A DNA stretch of 64,000 nt, taken from assembly GCA_947479455.1 (NCBI GenBank), contig CANJZE010000002.1:162222-226221 (forward strand). Reading direction: 5' to 3'. Position 1 is the stretch's first letter. The number at the start of each line of letters is the position of its first letter. The notes below the pieces were generated by a model, which saw nothing but the letters and a program-made list of their open reading frames with translations, made no database searches and was not told the origin of the DNA. Source of the DNA: Bacteroidota bacterium. GTDB taxonomy: Bacteria; Bacteroidota; Bacteroidia; Chitinophagales; LD1. Below are positions 28,301 to 35,774 of the stretch, one piece after another. The position numbers were made by a program, and so were the translations under genes.

Positions 28301-31300
28301 CCAAAACATAAAACAGCCGTAGGGTTTACTGAGTTTACTGTGGGAAGTGGTGTAACTGTTATTACAACAGTACTGGTTGCCGCTAAACAAGGTCCAACTC
28401 CATCAGGGTCATTCGTAGTTAAGGTCAAGGTTACATTACCCGAAGTAATAGAAGGAGAATAAGTAGATGTGAGTGAACTAGCGTTCGAGAAAGTTCCCGT
28501 TGGTGCTGTCCACGTTGAACTTGTTGCACTGCCACCTATACTTCCAGCAAGTGTAATTGTTCCATTTTGACAAACTGTTTGTGCGCTTCCTGCATTAGCA
28601 GTAGCTGCTTGATTAACGGTAATAACAACGGTGCTTACCGCTGCTGAACAAGGTCCTGCTCCATCCGGATCGTTTGTAGTTAAGGTAAGTGTTACTGTTC
28701 CCGAAGTAATAGAAGGTGTGTAAGTTGACCCTAAGGAATTAACATCCGAAAAAGTTCCGCTTGCTGCGCTCCATGTTGATGAAGTAGCACTACCTCCAAT
28801 TGTTCCTGATAGAGTTATGGTATTACCTTGACAAGTGGTTTGTGGCACACCTGCATTTGCACTTGCGGCTAGGTTCACAGTAATAATAACTGTACTTGAA
28901 ACAGCAGCACATGGCCCTGCACCATCAGGGTCATTTGTTGTAAGTGTTAATGTAACTGTACCCGATAAAATAGAAGGAGTATAGGTTGATGTCAATGAAT
29001 TTACATTGGAAAAACTTCCCGTTCCTGCACTCCATATTGCACTAGTTGCGCTTCCACCTATGCTTCCTGCTAGAGTAATTATTCCGCCTCCGCATACTGT
29101 TTGTGCACTTCCGGCACTCACTGTTGGTGCTTGGTTTACGGTAATTACAACCGTGCTTATTGCTGCCGAACATGGGCCTGCTCCATCGGGGTCATTAGTA
29201 GTTAATGTAAGTGTTACGGTTCCTGAAGTAATGCTAGGCGTGTAGGTTGAAGTAAGTGAACTTGCTAAAGAGAAAGTTCCGCTTGGTGCACTCCATGTCG
29301 ATGTTGTAGCACTACCACCAATACTTCCTGCAAGCGTAACCGAACCACCTTCACAAATGGATTGTGCAAATCCTGCATTCGCAGTAGCTGCTTGATTCAC
29401 TGTTATAACCACCGTACTTGAAACAGCAGAACAAGGTCCTGCTCCATCAGGATCATTTGTAGTAAGTGTAAGAGTTACAGTTCCTGAAGAAATTGACGGG
29501 GTATAGGTAGATGTAAGTGAAGAGGCGTTTGAAAAACTTCCTGTACCTGCACTCCATGTTGAACTCGTTGCACTCCCGCCTCTACTTCCCGCTAGAGTTA
29601 CTGTTCCTCCTCCACAAACTGTTTGTGCACTTCCGGCACTTACTGTTGGAGCCTGATTTACCGTAATAATTACAGTGCTAATAGCTGCCGAACAAGGACC
29701 CGCACCATCCGGATCATTTGTTGTAAGTGTAAGTGTTACCGAACCCGATGTTATAGAAGGGGTATATGTCGAAGTAATTGAACTTGCCAATGAAAAAGTT
29801 CCGCTTGGCGCACTCCATGTCGATGTTGTAGCACTACCACCAATACTTCCTGCTAAAGTAACTGAACCGCCTTGACAAACCGTTTGCGCAAATCCTGCAT
29901 TGGCAGTTGCAGCAGCATTTACTGTAATTAAAACCGTACTTGTAGCAGCCGAACACGGACCACCTCCATCAGGATCATTTGTAGTAAGCGTTAAGGTAAC
30001 AGTACCCGATGAAATTGATGGAGTATAAGTTGAAGTGAGTGAATTTACATTGGAGAAACTTCCTGTTCCCGAACTCCAGGTCGAGGAAGTTGCGCTACCG
30101 CCAATAGTTCCGGCCAAGGTTATAGAACCTCCTGCACAAACTGTTTGTGCAATTCCGGCATTGGCTGTAGCTGCTTGATTATTGGTAAGTACGACACTAC
30201 TCGATGAAGTTGCACAGGGGCCTCCTGTTGACACGGTCCATGTTAGTGTTGCACTGGTTCCCGCTGGTACACCCGTAATGGTTGTTGTTGCCGAATTAGC
30301 CGATGTAATAGTCGCTGTGCCGCTCGTAACAGTCCATGTGCCGGTTCCTACGGCTGGTGGTGTCGCAGCCATTGTAAACGTGCCATTGTTACACTGAGTT
30401 TGAGCAGATCCTGCAACTGAAGTAGAAGGAACTCCATAAGCAGTAAAAGAAGTAGTAAAACTACATGCGCCCAAAGTAGCACCTAAAGTTACGAGTTGAC
30501 TGCTTCCCGAAACTCCCAATGCGGTATAAACAACTCCTGAAATAGACCCCGGACCGGAAACAACAGACCAGTTAACCGCAGGAGCGCCAGAAAAGGTGCC
30601 TCCATAAGTTACCGCTAAATTACGAGTAGAACCATCACCACAAATACTTGCCGTACTAGTAGCATTTGTTATGGTAGTATTTTGTCGAACTTCAAGTAAT
30701 GCAGAAGTACCAGGCCAAACAGAACCGCAGGCATATCTGTCAACCATTATTTTTACAGTACCAGTGAAATAGGCAGTCCAATCGAGCGATGCACGAGTAG
30801 TGGCGCATACAGAACCGTTATCATCATTATAAAAAGTGCCTCCCGCAGTTGGTGATGTTTGTCCCGAAGCAATAAAACTATTTCCGGCATCGTATCCCGA
30901 TATTTCCGAATCCCATCCGCTGGCACAAGTAGAAACAGAATAATTTACTCCTGTTACCGCAGTGAAAGAAGCATAGGCCGTAGATGGAATACTTAACTGC
31001 CCTCCAAATGCATTGCAACCTGGAGTTACGTTACCAGCACTAGAGCCTGTTAAAGGACATGGTGGACCAACCGGAGGAGGAGGTGGTGGTGGTGCTGTTG
31101 CCGTTACATACATTGGCATACAGGTAGTATTCGAAATACAATTATACTGGTCAATCAGAACATTCATGGTGCCGCTATAGCCGGCTGTAACCGTAAGTTG
31201 CGATGATAAACCGTTAGTGCCGCAAGCATCGTCATTGTAACCCAAAACAGTATTGCCTGCCGCATTATAAACCGTAATTTGCGTGTCAAAAGCTGTTGAT

Positions 31301-31551
31301 GAACAGGTAGAAAAAGTGTAGGTGCCACCAGCCACTACAGTCATGGTCATTAAATCTCCTCCAAAAAAACAACCGTTTGCTAGGTGCGGAGCACCATCAT
31401 AAACAGGAACATAATTAATGTAAAAGGTGTTATTGTAACCGCATTGTGCTAACCCTTTTGATGGGGAGAGCAACAAGAACAACAAACCAAGAATAATTGT
31501 TGAGGAAAATAATTTTGTTGCACGTTGAGATAGAAAGTTGACGTTTATCAT
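19396..31551 (-). CDS. Giant SprB-repeat surface protein, T9SS type B
   Basis: 4051 residues. Order: signal peptide (cleavage near KGLAQ, residue 36); two PPC-like beta domains separated by a Pro run; a linker domain; seven 87-residue Ig-like repeats (about residues 457-1067); about 37 SprB repeats of 75 residues (about 1070-3860), consensus VSCNGxxNGxxDLTVxGGxxPYTYxWSNG...DANGC with two conserved Cys; and a gliding-motility-type C-terminal domain FIPTAFTPNGDGLNDHFEF...WDG...YVYKI typical of T9SS type B cargo. Such proteins are exported by the type IX system and act as mobile adhesins or matrix proteins. Monocistronic, with its own terminator. No por/spr secretion gene is in the window. Motility itself cannot be concluded. 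Confidence 0.93.
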   Translation of the reverse strand: MINVNFLSQRATKLFSSTIILGLLFLLLSPSKGLAQCGYNNTFYINYVPVYDGAPHLANGCFFGGDLMTMTVVAGGTYTFSTCSSTAFDTQITVYNAAGNTVLGYNDDACGTNGLSSQLTVTAGYSGTMNVLIDQYNCISNTTCMPMYVTATAPPPPPPPVGPPCPLTGSSAGNVTPGCNAFGGQLSIPSTAYASFTAVTGVNYSVSTCASGWDSEISGYDAGNSFIASGQTSPTAGGTFYNDDNGSVCATTRASLDWTAYFTGTVKIMVDRYACGSVWPGTSALLEVRQNTTITNATSTASICGDGSTRNLAVTYGGTFSGAPAVNWSVVSGPGSISGVVYTALGVSGSSQLVTLGATLGACSFTTSFTAYGVPSTSVAGSAQTQCNNGTFTMAATPPAVGTGTWTVTSGTATITSANSATTTITGVPAGTSATLTWTVSTGGPCATSSSSVVLTNNQAATANAGIAQTVCAGGSITLAGTIGGSATSSTWSSGTGSFSNVNSLTSTYTPSISSGTVTLTLTTNDPDGGGPCSAATSTVLITVNAAATANAGFAQTVCQGGSVTLAGSIGGSATTSTWSAPSGTFSLASSITSTYTPSITSGSVTLTLTTNDPDGAGPCSAAISTVIITVNQAPTVSAGSAQTVCGGGTVTLAGSRGGSATSSTWSAGTGSFSNASSLTSTYTPSISSGTVTLTLTTNDPDGAGPCSAVSSTVVITVNQAATANAGFAQSICEGGSVTLAGSIGGSATTSTWSAPSGTFSLASSLTSTYTPSITSGTVTLTLTTNDPDGAGPCSAAISTVVITVNQAPTVSAGSAQTVCGGGIITLAGSIGGSATSAIWSAGTGSFSNVNSLTSTYTPSILSGTVTLTLTTNDPDGAGPCAAVSSTVIITVNLAASANAGVPQTTCQGNTITLSGTIGGSATSSTWSAASGTFSDVNSLGSTYTPSITSGTVTLTLTTNDPDGAGPCSAAVSTVVITVNQAATANAGSAQTVCQNGTITLAGSIGGSATSSTWTAPTGTFSNASSLTSTYSPSITSGNVTLTLTTNDPDGVGPCLAATSTVVITVTPLPTVNSVNPTAVLCFGGNTGTITITATSGTPPLSYSIDNGATYQSSNFFNNLIAGSYTVIVRDVQTCSTPYALNPVVVTQPTLLDHTTTVTDASCANVFDGKIDVFASGGVAPYAYSLNGGPTQVGSQFTGLQSGTYIVYVYDVNGCVDTSHVLINDSYNVSSFIVSQTNVSCFGGSNGAVTVQIVGGIPAYQYSINGTIFSASPIFTGLTSGNYVVILRDSKGCTAFQPVSITQPAQLSAIVDVVNSVSCNGTATGEIFISVNGGTAPFTYFWSNGDTTQDVDSLLAGTYTATITDFKGCTAFTGATVSQPIQLFVNVASFHNLNCYNDSTGSIDVSVSGGVPAYSYVWSNGATTEDLTGLHAGTYTVTINDNNLCEKIITQTLTEPTQLTSTISGSSVSCNGVSNGTVDLTPNGGTLPYTFQWSNATTNEDLTNVSAGTYSVIITDAHGCINTNNTSVSQPTGLGLTTSITNVLCFGDATGAIDLTVTGGTPGYTYLWSDGDQNEDRTGLTAGGYSVVVSDNNGCSASVAVTITQPSQALVASFTPTAVTCFGANNGSVNLTVNGGTQAYTFLWSNAATTEDISGLAGGTYSVTITDAHGCSITGSSIVNEPAVLETTFESGDVTCYGGNDGGIQLYVGGGNPPYTYLWSNFATTSGLINLVAGTYTAIVTDSKGCQTITSIVISQPAPLGVTSSITNVSCNGVNDGAIDVTVTGGIGAYTYSWDNSSTTEDQSSLVAGNYSLTVTDENGCSTTASYTVTQPTVLSVTGVTTDVNCSGNSNGSINNTVTGGTTPYTFGWNNNSSSEDLSGLSGGTYDVTITDAHGCSVTASYTINEPNPIVTSIVGSNVTCNGAANGSADLTVSGGSTPYTFLWSTFQNGEDLLNVSGGTYYVIITDANGCQTRDSIIITEPAAITISVATTNVLCNGDASGAVDITVNGGTPTITFTWSNSISSEDLVSVVAGNYAVTITDANGCTASATATVTQPAALVMNSTVTNVGCAGGANGSVDITVQGGLFPYTFAWSNLASTEDIHNVSGGNYSVTITDANGCSLTASFTVSEPVAMTTSVVGTDVTCHGAANGAADLTVNDGTPPYTYLWSNFLNTQDLTNINGGTFYVIVTDANGCTKRDSVIILEPTAIALSVSITNVLCNGASDGAIDLTVSGGVPGYSFVWSNSATTEDISGLTAGTYTVVVTDGNSCTASISGTISQPNQALNTSVVVNDVSCNGGTNGSANLTLTGGTQPYSFVWSNGPTTEDISGLTAGTYTVSITDANGCSTTTSATINEPGALTTSISPTNVSCFGGNDGTADLTVTGGTIPYSYLWSTFATTEDLSSLTAGNYVVIVTDANGCQKITTTTITQPAQIVVSGVVTNLSCNAVGDGFIDITVSGGTAGYTFVWSNSTSSEDQSNVVAGTYSVTVFDANLCTATATFTVTEPAALTVSGTTTDVNCNGGANGAVNVTVLGGTTPYTFSWSNGASSEDINGLSGGAYSVIVTDANLCSASAAFTIAEPAAITSTVVGTNVLCHGDSSGVADLTVSGGVTPYTFLWNTFDNTEDLTNLSGGLYRVIITDANGCTHRDSVIITEPAAITISVLTTNVLCNGDANGAVDITVNGGTPTINYAWSNGATIEDLSGVAAGNYSVGITDGNGCTASATAIITEPAALVLNSTITNVACAGGANGSVDITVQGGVFPYSYSWSNLATTEDIHNVSGGNYSVTVVDANGCSLSASFTVSEPAALTASTSATDVSCHGANDGAVDLTVTGGVPAYTYFWTNGSTTEDLSGLAGGTYTVLVHDANGCSVVASQVVAEPTAIAATIVVTNVLCNGGNGSVDLTVTGGTGSYTFAWSNSTNSEDLVSVVAGTYTVTITDGNGCTATASATITQPTALLLTGNSTDVSCNGGNNGTINISISGGVVPYTFAWSNGASTEDLTGLVVGTYSCTTTDGNGCTVTASFTIDEPTPITSSTSGTDVTCHGAANGSAILTINGGTPNYSFAWSNFQVSQNISNLTGGTYFVIITDANGCTHRDSVVIAEPSALVLSITTTTISCNGGTADVDLTVSGGTLNYSYAWDNGASTEDITGVAAGTYTVVVTDGNGCTASVAATIIQPTALTLIGSATNVHCSGGNDGSVNISVGGGTTPYSYTWSNGATSEDVQNLSQGTYSVTVNDLNACSVTASYTITEPTGINSTVTRTDVSCQGANNGTATLTVTGGILPYTFFWSNFQGSQNIANLDGGIYYVLITDANGCTHRDSVIINEPSPLIISVDSSSNISCFSNNDGAIYISVVGGTQNYSYLWSNGATTEDITGLNDAVYVVNVTDANGCTASHAVNIARPSLLTLNNVIQTPLCNADANGSIDLIPSGGTPSYSYEWKNGAGAVISIAEDISGISAGVYTVIVTDVRGCMAYDTITVTEPGSFFISDFYRNPTCHGFSDGYVDVTAYGGTLPYSFTWNDGGTTEDLYDLQGDSTYRVTASDAHGCIAQFTQTLVNPAAIVVNAIATDVSCFGGNNGTLTGSATGGVQPYRFFWSTFDTTASIVNVMAGHYVLQVTDSFGCYNSDTADVAQPIDISISGTVTNETCYGGTTGAIDITVLGGTPTYTFAWTGGSTSEDLANAPAGNDTVIVTDSKGCVKAAVYSITQPTEIYLSLLSNQPSCNGSTNGSLSVVASQGVPGYLYAWSTTPAQTTASAANLTAGDYTVTVTDSKGCSVTATQTLSQPSAIVVDVNATATKCSNTSDGRVIVDVNGGLAPYIYELNGLAQLTNTFTAVGAGNYLVIVSDANGCEGTDTFTISQPASFTVTLSTQQNTILTGMQTQIFATVSPAQQILNYFWSPDSLFDFTQCDPAVCDNPFAAPRTTTTLTVLAMNSDSCYASDTITIYVNNEASKFIPTAFTPNGDGLNDHFEFDVLGAKKLDVTVYTRWGDVVYHNDNQVNGMNQNSGWDGTKDGKICPLDTYVYKIKITYFDDVFVEITSTVTLMK
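19955..28340 (-). repeat. SprB array, about 37 units of 225 bp with 675-bp super-period
   Basis: Units counted by the (V)xC...G...GG...W core. In the middle (units 9-31) they fall into three classes in strict rotation. The class A Cys codons lie at 26464, 25789, 25114, 24436, 23761, 23086, 22414 and 21742, spacings 672-678 bp. Class A units carry WS(N/T)F and often RDSVII-EP ends, class B ends mostly in QP, class C in TASFT-EP. Confidence 0.9.
28345..30180 (-). repeat. Seven Ig-like repeats of 261 bp
   Basis: Seven tandem units of about 87 residues (AGxAQTVCxGGxxTLAGSIGGSATxSTW...TLTTNDPDGxGPC...STVVITV). The conserved GPC site recurs every 261 bp (28387, 28648, 28908, 29169, 29430, 29691, 29952). 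Units 2/4 and 3/5 are closest to each other, a dimeric duplication. Confidence 0.9.
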
Positions 31552-31954
31552 ACGAGGAGTTTTTGTGAGGTACCGGTAAAAGTTTTTGATTCCTTCTGCT
31601 TAATACTTTTGGGATAACAACCTATATTGGTTAAGTGTGTTTTTTAAAAAAAAGTTTGTGTCCAAATTTCGATTTTGTACTTGGTTGAAAGTAATGGCTG
31701 GTTGTTATACCCGCAAAATTAGAGATGCGCGGACTAGAAAAAACAGCAACCAAGTTACAGGCAGATTTTTTTACCATAATAGTCTATATCAATCGAAGTT
31801 GTGTGTCAAGGACTTTTTAAAGCAAGATAATTATCCATAACTTTTTTCGTTTCACCAAACTTTGAACACTAAAACAAGATTTATAAAGCTAGACTATTGC
31901 AGGTTTACACAAAATCCAAAATTCAATTAGGTTTGGCGCACCGAACTTGTTCGT
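31552..31954. other. 403-bp intergenic region
   Basis: Between the divergent starts of the giant surface gene and the nitrilase-family gene. Nothing coding is convincing: a 67-codon GTG frame at 31637-31840 has no recognisable features. Holds the predicted promoter of the nitrilase gene at its right end; no good TAnnTTTG element was seen for the giant gene. No tRNA seen. Confidence 0.6.
31904..31935 (+). promoter_or_regulatory. Predicted promoter of nitrilase-family gene
   Basis: TAGGTTTG (31928-31935) fits TAnnTTTG exactly, with TTTA at 31904-31907 and a 20-nt spacer. The ATG follows 19 nt after the -7 box. Confidence 0.5.
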
Positions 31955-32794
31955 ATGAAAAAACTAAAAATAGGTATGGCGCAATTACTCGTAGAAGGCA
32001 CCGAGCCCGAACGAAATTTCGCACGCGCAGAAATTTTGGTCAAGAAAGCCAAACAAGAAAATTGCGATTTAGTTCTACTTCCTGAAACGATTGACTTTGC
32101 ATGGACACATCCCGATGCAATTAATCAAGCTCAACCAATTCCCGGTATTTATAGTGACGTTTTTTGTCGCATGGCGCGCGAACAGCAAATTTTTATTTGT
32201 GTAGGCTTAACCGAAAAGCGTGGAGAAAAAAGATTCAACACTGCAGTTTTGGTAGACGACACAGGAGCAATTATTTTGAGTTACTCTAAAATAAATTTGC
32301 TCGAAGTAGAATTTCCTTTTTATGAAATTGGTACAACACTAAATGTAGTGGATACAAAGCTTGGGAGAATAGGCATAAACATTTGTGCCGATAACTATGC
32401 AGAGAGTACACACATTGGTAAAACGCTAGCGTGTATGGGTGCTGATATTATTCTTTCGCCTGCCAGCTGGACTGTCGATTATTCAATTACTGAAGCCGAT
32501 GACCCCTATCGTGAAAAATGGATTAAACCACTGACGAACATTGCACGCCTGTATGATGTAACAGTGGTGAGTGCAACGAGTGTGGGCTATATTGTAGGCG
32601 GTCCTTATGAAGGAAAAAAAATGGTGGGATGTTCGCTTGCAGTAAATAAAAACGGCATTATCGCACAAGGGCAGTTCAATGAATTTGCAGGTCAATTGGT
32701 TTGTTTCGAAACTGAATTGAAAACCGAAAAATTAAAAGGAACACAAATAGGAAAACGGGTAAGAGAGATGGGAGTTGATTTTGAAAAGGAGTAA
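31955..32794 (+). CDS. Carbon-nitrogen hydrolase (nitrilase superfamily)
   Basis: 279 residues. Catalytic triad visible: E44 in LLPETIDFAW, K112 in YSKINL, C144 in NICADN. This is a cytosolic amidase or related C-N hydrolase; nitrilase family members are often omega-amidases or N-carbamoyl amidases, but no substrate motif is decisive here. Stands before a sugar amidotransferase/carbamoyltransferase pair, separated by an inverted-repeat element of 150 bp, so joint transcription is uncertain. ATG chosen at a good distance from a -7 box. Confidence 0.88.
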   Translation: MKKLKIGMAQLLVEGTEPERNFARAEILVKKAKQENCDLVLLPETIDFAWTHPDAINQAQPIPGIYSDVFCRMAREQQIFICVGLTEKRGEKRFNTAVLVDDTGAIILSYSKINLLEVEFPFYEIGTTLNVVDTKLGRIGINICADNYAESTHIGKTLACMGADIILSPASWTVDYSITEADDPYREKWIKPLTNIARLYDVTVVSATSVGYIVGGPYEGKKMVGCSLAVNKNGIIAQGQFNEFAGQLVCFETELKTEKLKGTQIGKRVREMGVDFEKE

Positions 32795-32943
32795 GACACG
32801 AATTGCACGAATTACACGGATAAATACAAGTGAAATTCGCAAGAAGAAAAAATGGCTATTAATTTTAAAAACAAACTATTCGGAGAAAGAGATTTAGTTC
32901 AATTGATGCAAAACAATTCGTGAAATCTGTGTAATCCGTGTCT
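32794..32943. repeat. Inverted-repeat element with 9-bp internal period
   Basis: Left arm 32794-32821 and right arm 32915-32943 are inverted copies (22 of 28 pairs match); each arm is itself made of 9-bp units such as gcacgaatt and acacggata. The arm starts on the last base of the nitrilase stop codon. The 90-bp centre holds a 23-codon frame (32851-32922, starting MAINFKNKLFGERD) that ends in the right arm. Looks like a dispersed non-autonomous repeat; the ORF may be chance. Confidence 0.7.
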
Positions 32944-33000
32944 TTATAATTCTATTCAATGAGTGTAGTTGTAAATGGTATAAAAAAAGAGTCTTTGCAA

Positions 33001-34152
33001 ATGCAAACATGCACGCGCTGTGTGCAAGACATTACCGTCCCCGGAATTTATTTCAACCAAAAAGGCGAATGCAATTTCTGCGAGCTGCACGATAAAATGG
33101 AATTGCTTTTTCCGAACGGAGAAAAGGGGAAACAATATTTGGAGAAAACATTTGCCCGCGTGCGCCAAGAAGGCAAAGGCAAAAAATACGATTGCATTGT
33201 AGGCATGAGTGGAGGAAGAGACAGCACTATTCTCCTCTGGAAAGTAGTGAAGGAATGGAAACTGCGACCGCTTGCCGTTCACTTTAACGATGGCTTCGAC
33301 AATCCGGTGGCGGGTGAAAACATGGTAAACGCGGTGAACAAATTAGGTGTAGAACTGCGCACGATTACTTCCGATTGGCGCGAAGCGAAAGATTTAAAAA
33401 TTACTTTCCTAAAAGCATCTACACCTGATTTAAATTTAGGAACCGACATTGGTATTGCCTCATCTTTGTATCAAGCAGCTTATGTAGAAAATGTAAAAAC
33501 AATTTTAATCGGTCAATCATTTCGTACCGAAGGCGTGAAGCCTTTATCGTGGTCTTTTTTCGATGGTGATTATCTGCGAAACGTGCAAAATCAATTCGGC
33601 ACTGTAAAACTCCGTTCATGGAAACCCGAAGATCCGGGCTTTAATTTAGGTATGAAAGAACTTGCGTATTACACCGTGTGGAAAGGAATAAAAACCATCA
33701 CCCCTATGTATTCCAGCGATTATATTCGCGAGGAAGCCGAGAAAATTATTGTGCCCGAATTGGGTTGGGTATATCCGGGCGCACATTACTTTGATGACCT
33801 TTACCACAGCCTGATAAAATATGTTCATCGCGTAAAATTCAATATAGACATGAACATGAATTCAGATTCGGCACTAGTGCGCAGCGGACAATTAAATCGC
33901 GATGTTGCCTTAGCGCGCGCGCATGGTGTTTATCAAATTGAAAGTGATAGAATTATTGATTTGTGTTTGAAGCGTCTGGGTTTAAAGCATGAAGAATTTG
34001 ATGAGATGATGAAGTTACCACCCAAAACTTTTCGTGATTACGCTACTTCTTATTCATTAATGCGATTGTTTAAATATCCAATTTGGTTAGCATCGCGATT
34101 AAACTTTGTGCCAAAGGTGGCTTACGACAAATACTTTAACTGCGGAGCATGA
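33001..34152 (+). CDS. N-acetyl sugar amidotransferase (WbpG/PseA-like)
   Basis: 383 residues from ATG 33001, where family members usually start (MQTCTRCVQD); an upstream ATG at 32959 would add 14 residues. A CxxC pair at the N-terminus and CNFC nearby form a probable zinc site. The PP-loop SGGRDST binds ATP for substrate adenylation. C-terminal part typical of the WbuX group (YPGAHYFDDLYHSLIKY). These enzymes convert an acetamido group of a nucleotide sugar into an amidine, normally with HisF/HisH-like partners; none are in this window. Overlaps the carbamoyltransferase by 4 bp (ATGA). Confidence 0.88.
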   Translation: MQTCTRCVQDITVPGIYFNQKGECNFCELHDKMELLFPNGEKGKQYLEKTFARVRQEGKGKKYDCIVGMSGGRDSTILLWKVVKEWKLRPLAVHFNDGFDNPVAGENMVNAVNKLGVELRTITSDWREAKDLKITFLKASTPDLNLGTDIGIASSLYQAAYVENVKTILIGQSFRTEGVKPLSWSFFDGDYLRNVQNQFGTVKLRSWKPEDPGFNLGMKELAYYTVWKGIKTITPMYSSDYIREEAEKIIVPELGWVYPGAHYFDDLYHSLIKYVHRVKFNIDMNMNSDSALVRSGQLNRDVALARAHGVYQIESDRIIDLCLKRLGLKHEEFDEMMKLPPKTFRDYATSYSLMRLFKYPIWLASRLNFVPKVAYDKYFNCGA

Positions 34153-35762
34153 TCATACTTGGAATAAATGGCGGTGTGCGCGCGGGCTATCAGGATGTTT
34201 CAGCCGTGCTGTTGCACGAAGGTAAACTGATTGCTGCAGTAGAAGAAGAGCGATTAAGTCGTGTGAAACATTCACCCGGACAATTACCTTTTTTAGCAGT
34301 GCATGAAGTGTTGAGCCTTGGAAATATTTCCATTCGCGATGTGGATGTTATAGCTACTCACGGTAGTACTTGGGGCAACCAATACGATGAAGTGTTGAAC
34401 AGTTATTTCACCAACACCTTTGGTTTTTGTCCACGTACTGTTCGCTATCATCATCATCAATGTCATGCGGCAAGCGCCTACTACGCTTCGGGTTTTGAAG
34501 ATGCGATGATTCTAACCATTGATGCATCGGGCGATGGAATTTCTTTGCAAAAAGCCATTGGTAAGAACGGAAGTATAAATGTTGTTGAACAAATTTCTCG
34601 CGATAATAGTTTGGGAATTTTTTATGCGATGATGACACAGTTCTGCGGTTTTCATCGTGATACGGATGAATACAAACTGATGGGACTTGCGCCTTATGGT
34701 AACGCCAACGAAATTGATTTATCATTTTTGATTGAACTCTCGAATGGAGATTTTAAAACTAACAGCGACTACAAAATAAATTATGCTGTAGGTCAACCGC
34801 AAGGCTCGCGGCAGCAAGTTGTTTTTAACCAAAACTTAATTGACAAACTTGGTTCACCGCGAATTCCAAATAGTGCAGTGTCGCAATTTTATAGAAACGT
34901 TGCCGCTTCTACGCAGCAATTGCTTGAAGATGTTTTATGCGATGTGGTAAAAAAGTTTTCTGCCGAAACAGGATTAAAAAAATTGTGTTTAGCAGGTGGT
35001 GTGGCGTTGAACTGTGCCGCCAACCAAAAGCTGTTGCAGTTAGATTGTGTAGAAGAGATTTATGTTCAACCCGCAGCAAGCGATGCGGGAATTTCTCTCG
35101 GTGCCGCATATCTCGCCTCTGCTGAATTTGATTGTGTTCCCGAAGCTATGACTACTGCAAAACTTGGACGAGCATTAAACGATGATGAAATAGAAGCGCA
35201 ACTAAAAATGCTTGGTATCAAGTATGAAAAAGTAGCAGAATCATATTCAGTTGCTGCCGATTTAATTTTGAAAGACAAAATTATTGGTTGGGTAGAAGGC
35301 AGAGCGGAGTTTGGTCCGCGCGCTTTGGGAAGCAGAAGTATTCTTGCCTCCGCATTTAACCCGAACATGAAAGAAATTATCAACCAAAAAATAAAATTCC
35401 GCGAAGGCTTCCGACCGTTTTGCCCTTCGGTTTTAGAAGAAGATTTTTCAAAAGCATTTTCATCAAAACAAAAAACACTGCCTTATATGACAGTGAACGT
35501 AGATGTAATCTCCAACGATTATCCGTCTATCACACACGTCAACAAAACCGCACGTGTGCAAACAGTTTCGAAAAACGAAGTAGGAAATTTTCCGAAATTG
35601 TTGGAAGCTATTCAACAACAAAAAGGAACAGGCATTGTGGTAAACACAAGTTTCAATCGCAATCGCGAACCCATGGTGTATAATACTATGGATGCTGTAT
35701 CTGCTTTTTATGGCAGTGGAATGGATGCGTTAATTGTAGGAAGTTTTCTGGTAAAGAAGTAG
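34149..35762 (+). CDS. Carbamoyltransferase (NodU/CmcH family)
   Basis: 537 residues. N-terminal ASKHA/Kae1-like domain: ILGINGGVRAGYQDVSAVLL, the metal site HHHQCHAASAYYAS, TIDASGDG, CLAGGVALNCAANQKLL. C-terminal YrdC-like carbamoyl-binding domain: VEGRAEFGPRALGSRSILA, FRPFCPSVLEED, VNTSFNRNREPMV. Transfers carbamoyl phosphate-derived carbamoyl groups to a hydroxyl of a small molecule or sugar. Translationally coupled to the sugar amidotransferase, so it probably decorates the same nucleotide sugar or surface glycan. Confidence 0.92.
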   Translation: MIILGINGGVRAGYQDVSAVLLHEGKLIAAVEEERLSRVKHSPGQLPFLAVHEVLSLGNISIRDVDVIATHGSTWGNQYDEVLNSYFTNTFGFCPRTVRYHHHQCHAASAYYASGFEDAMILTIDASGDGISLQKAIGKNGSINVVEQISRDNSLGIFYAMMTQFCGFHRDTDEYKLMGLAPYGNANEIDLSFLIELSNGDFKTNSDYKINYAVGQPQGSRQQVVFNQNLIDKLGSPRIPNSAVSQFYRNVAASTQQLLEDVLCDVVKKFSAETGLKKLCLAGGVALNCAANQKLLQLDCVEEIYVQPAASDAGISLGAAYLASAEFDCVPEAMTTAKLGRALNDDEIEAQLKMLGIKYEKVAESYSVAADLILKDKIIGWVEGRAEFGPRALGSRSILASAFNPNMKEIINQKIKFREGFRPFCPSVLEEDFSKAFSSKQKTLPYMTVNVDVISNDYPSITHVNKTARVQTVSKNEVGNFPKLLEAIQQQKGTGIVVNTSFNRNREPMVYNTMDAVSAFYGSGMDALIVGSFLVKK

Positions 35763-35774
35763 CTTATTAAATTT

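Noticed and set aside
19955-28340. Regular repeats resembling a CRISPR array
   Set aside because: Units are 225 bp, stay in one open frame and encode SprB domains; no short identical repeats with unique spacers.
29006-30397. Several plus-strand frames over the Ig-like block
   Set aside because: Antisense shadows of a highly repetitive coding sequence; all share the same low-complexity pattern.
31637-31840. 67-codon GTG frame in the 403-bp intergenic region
   Set aside because: No RBS, no recognisable motif, starts in a T/A homopolymer stretch.
32851-32922. 23-codon ORF inside the inverted-repeat element as a separate gene
   Set aside because: Too short to support as a gene without homologues; kept only as a note under the repeat.
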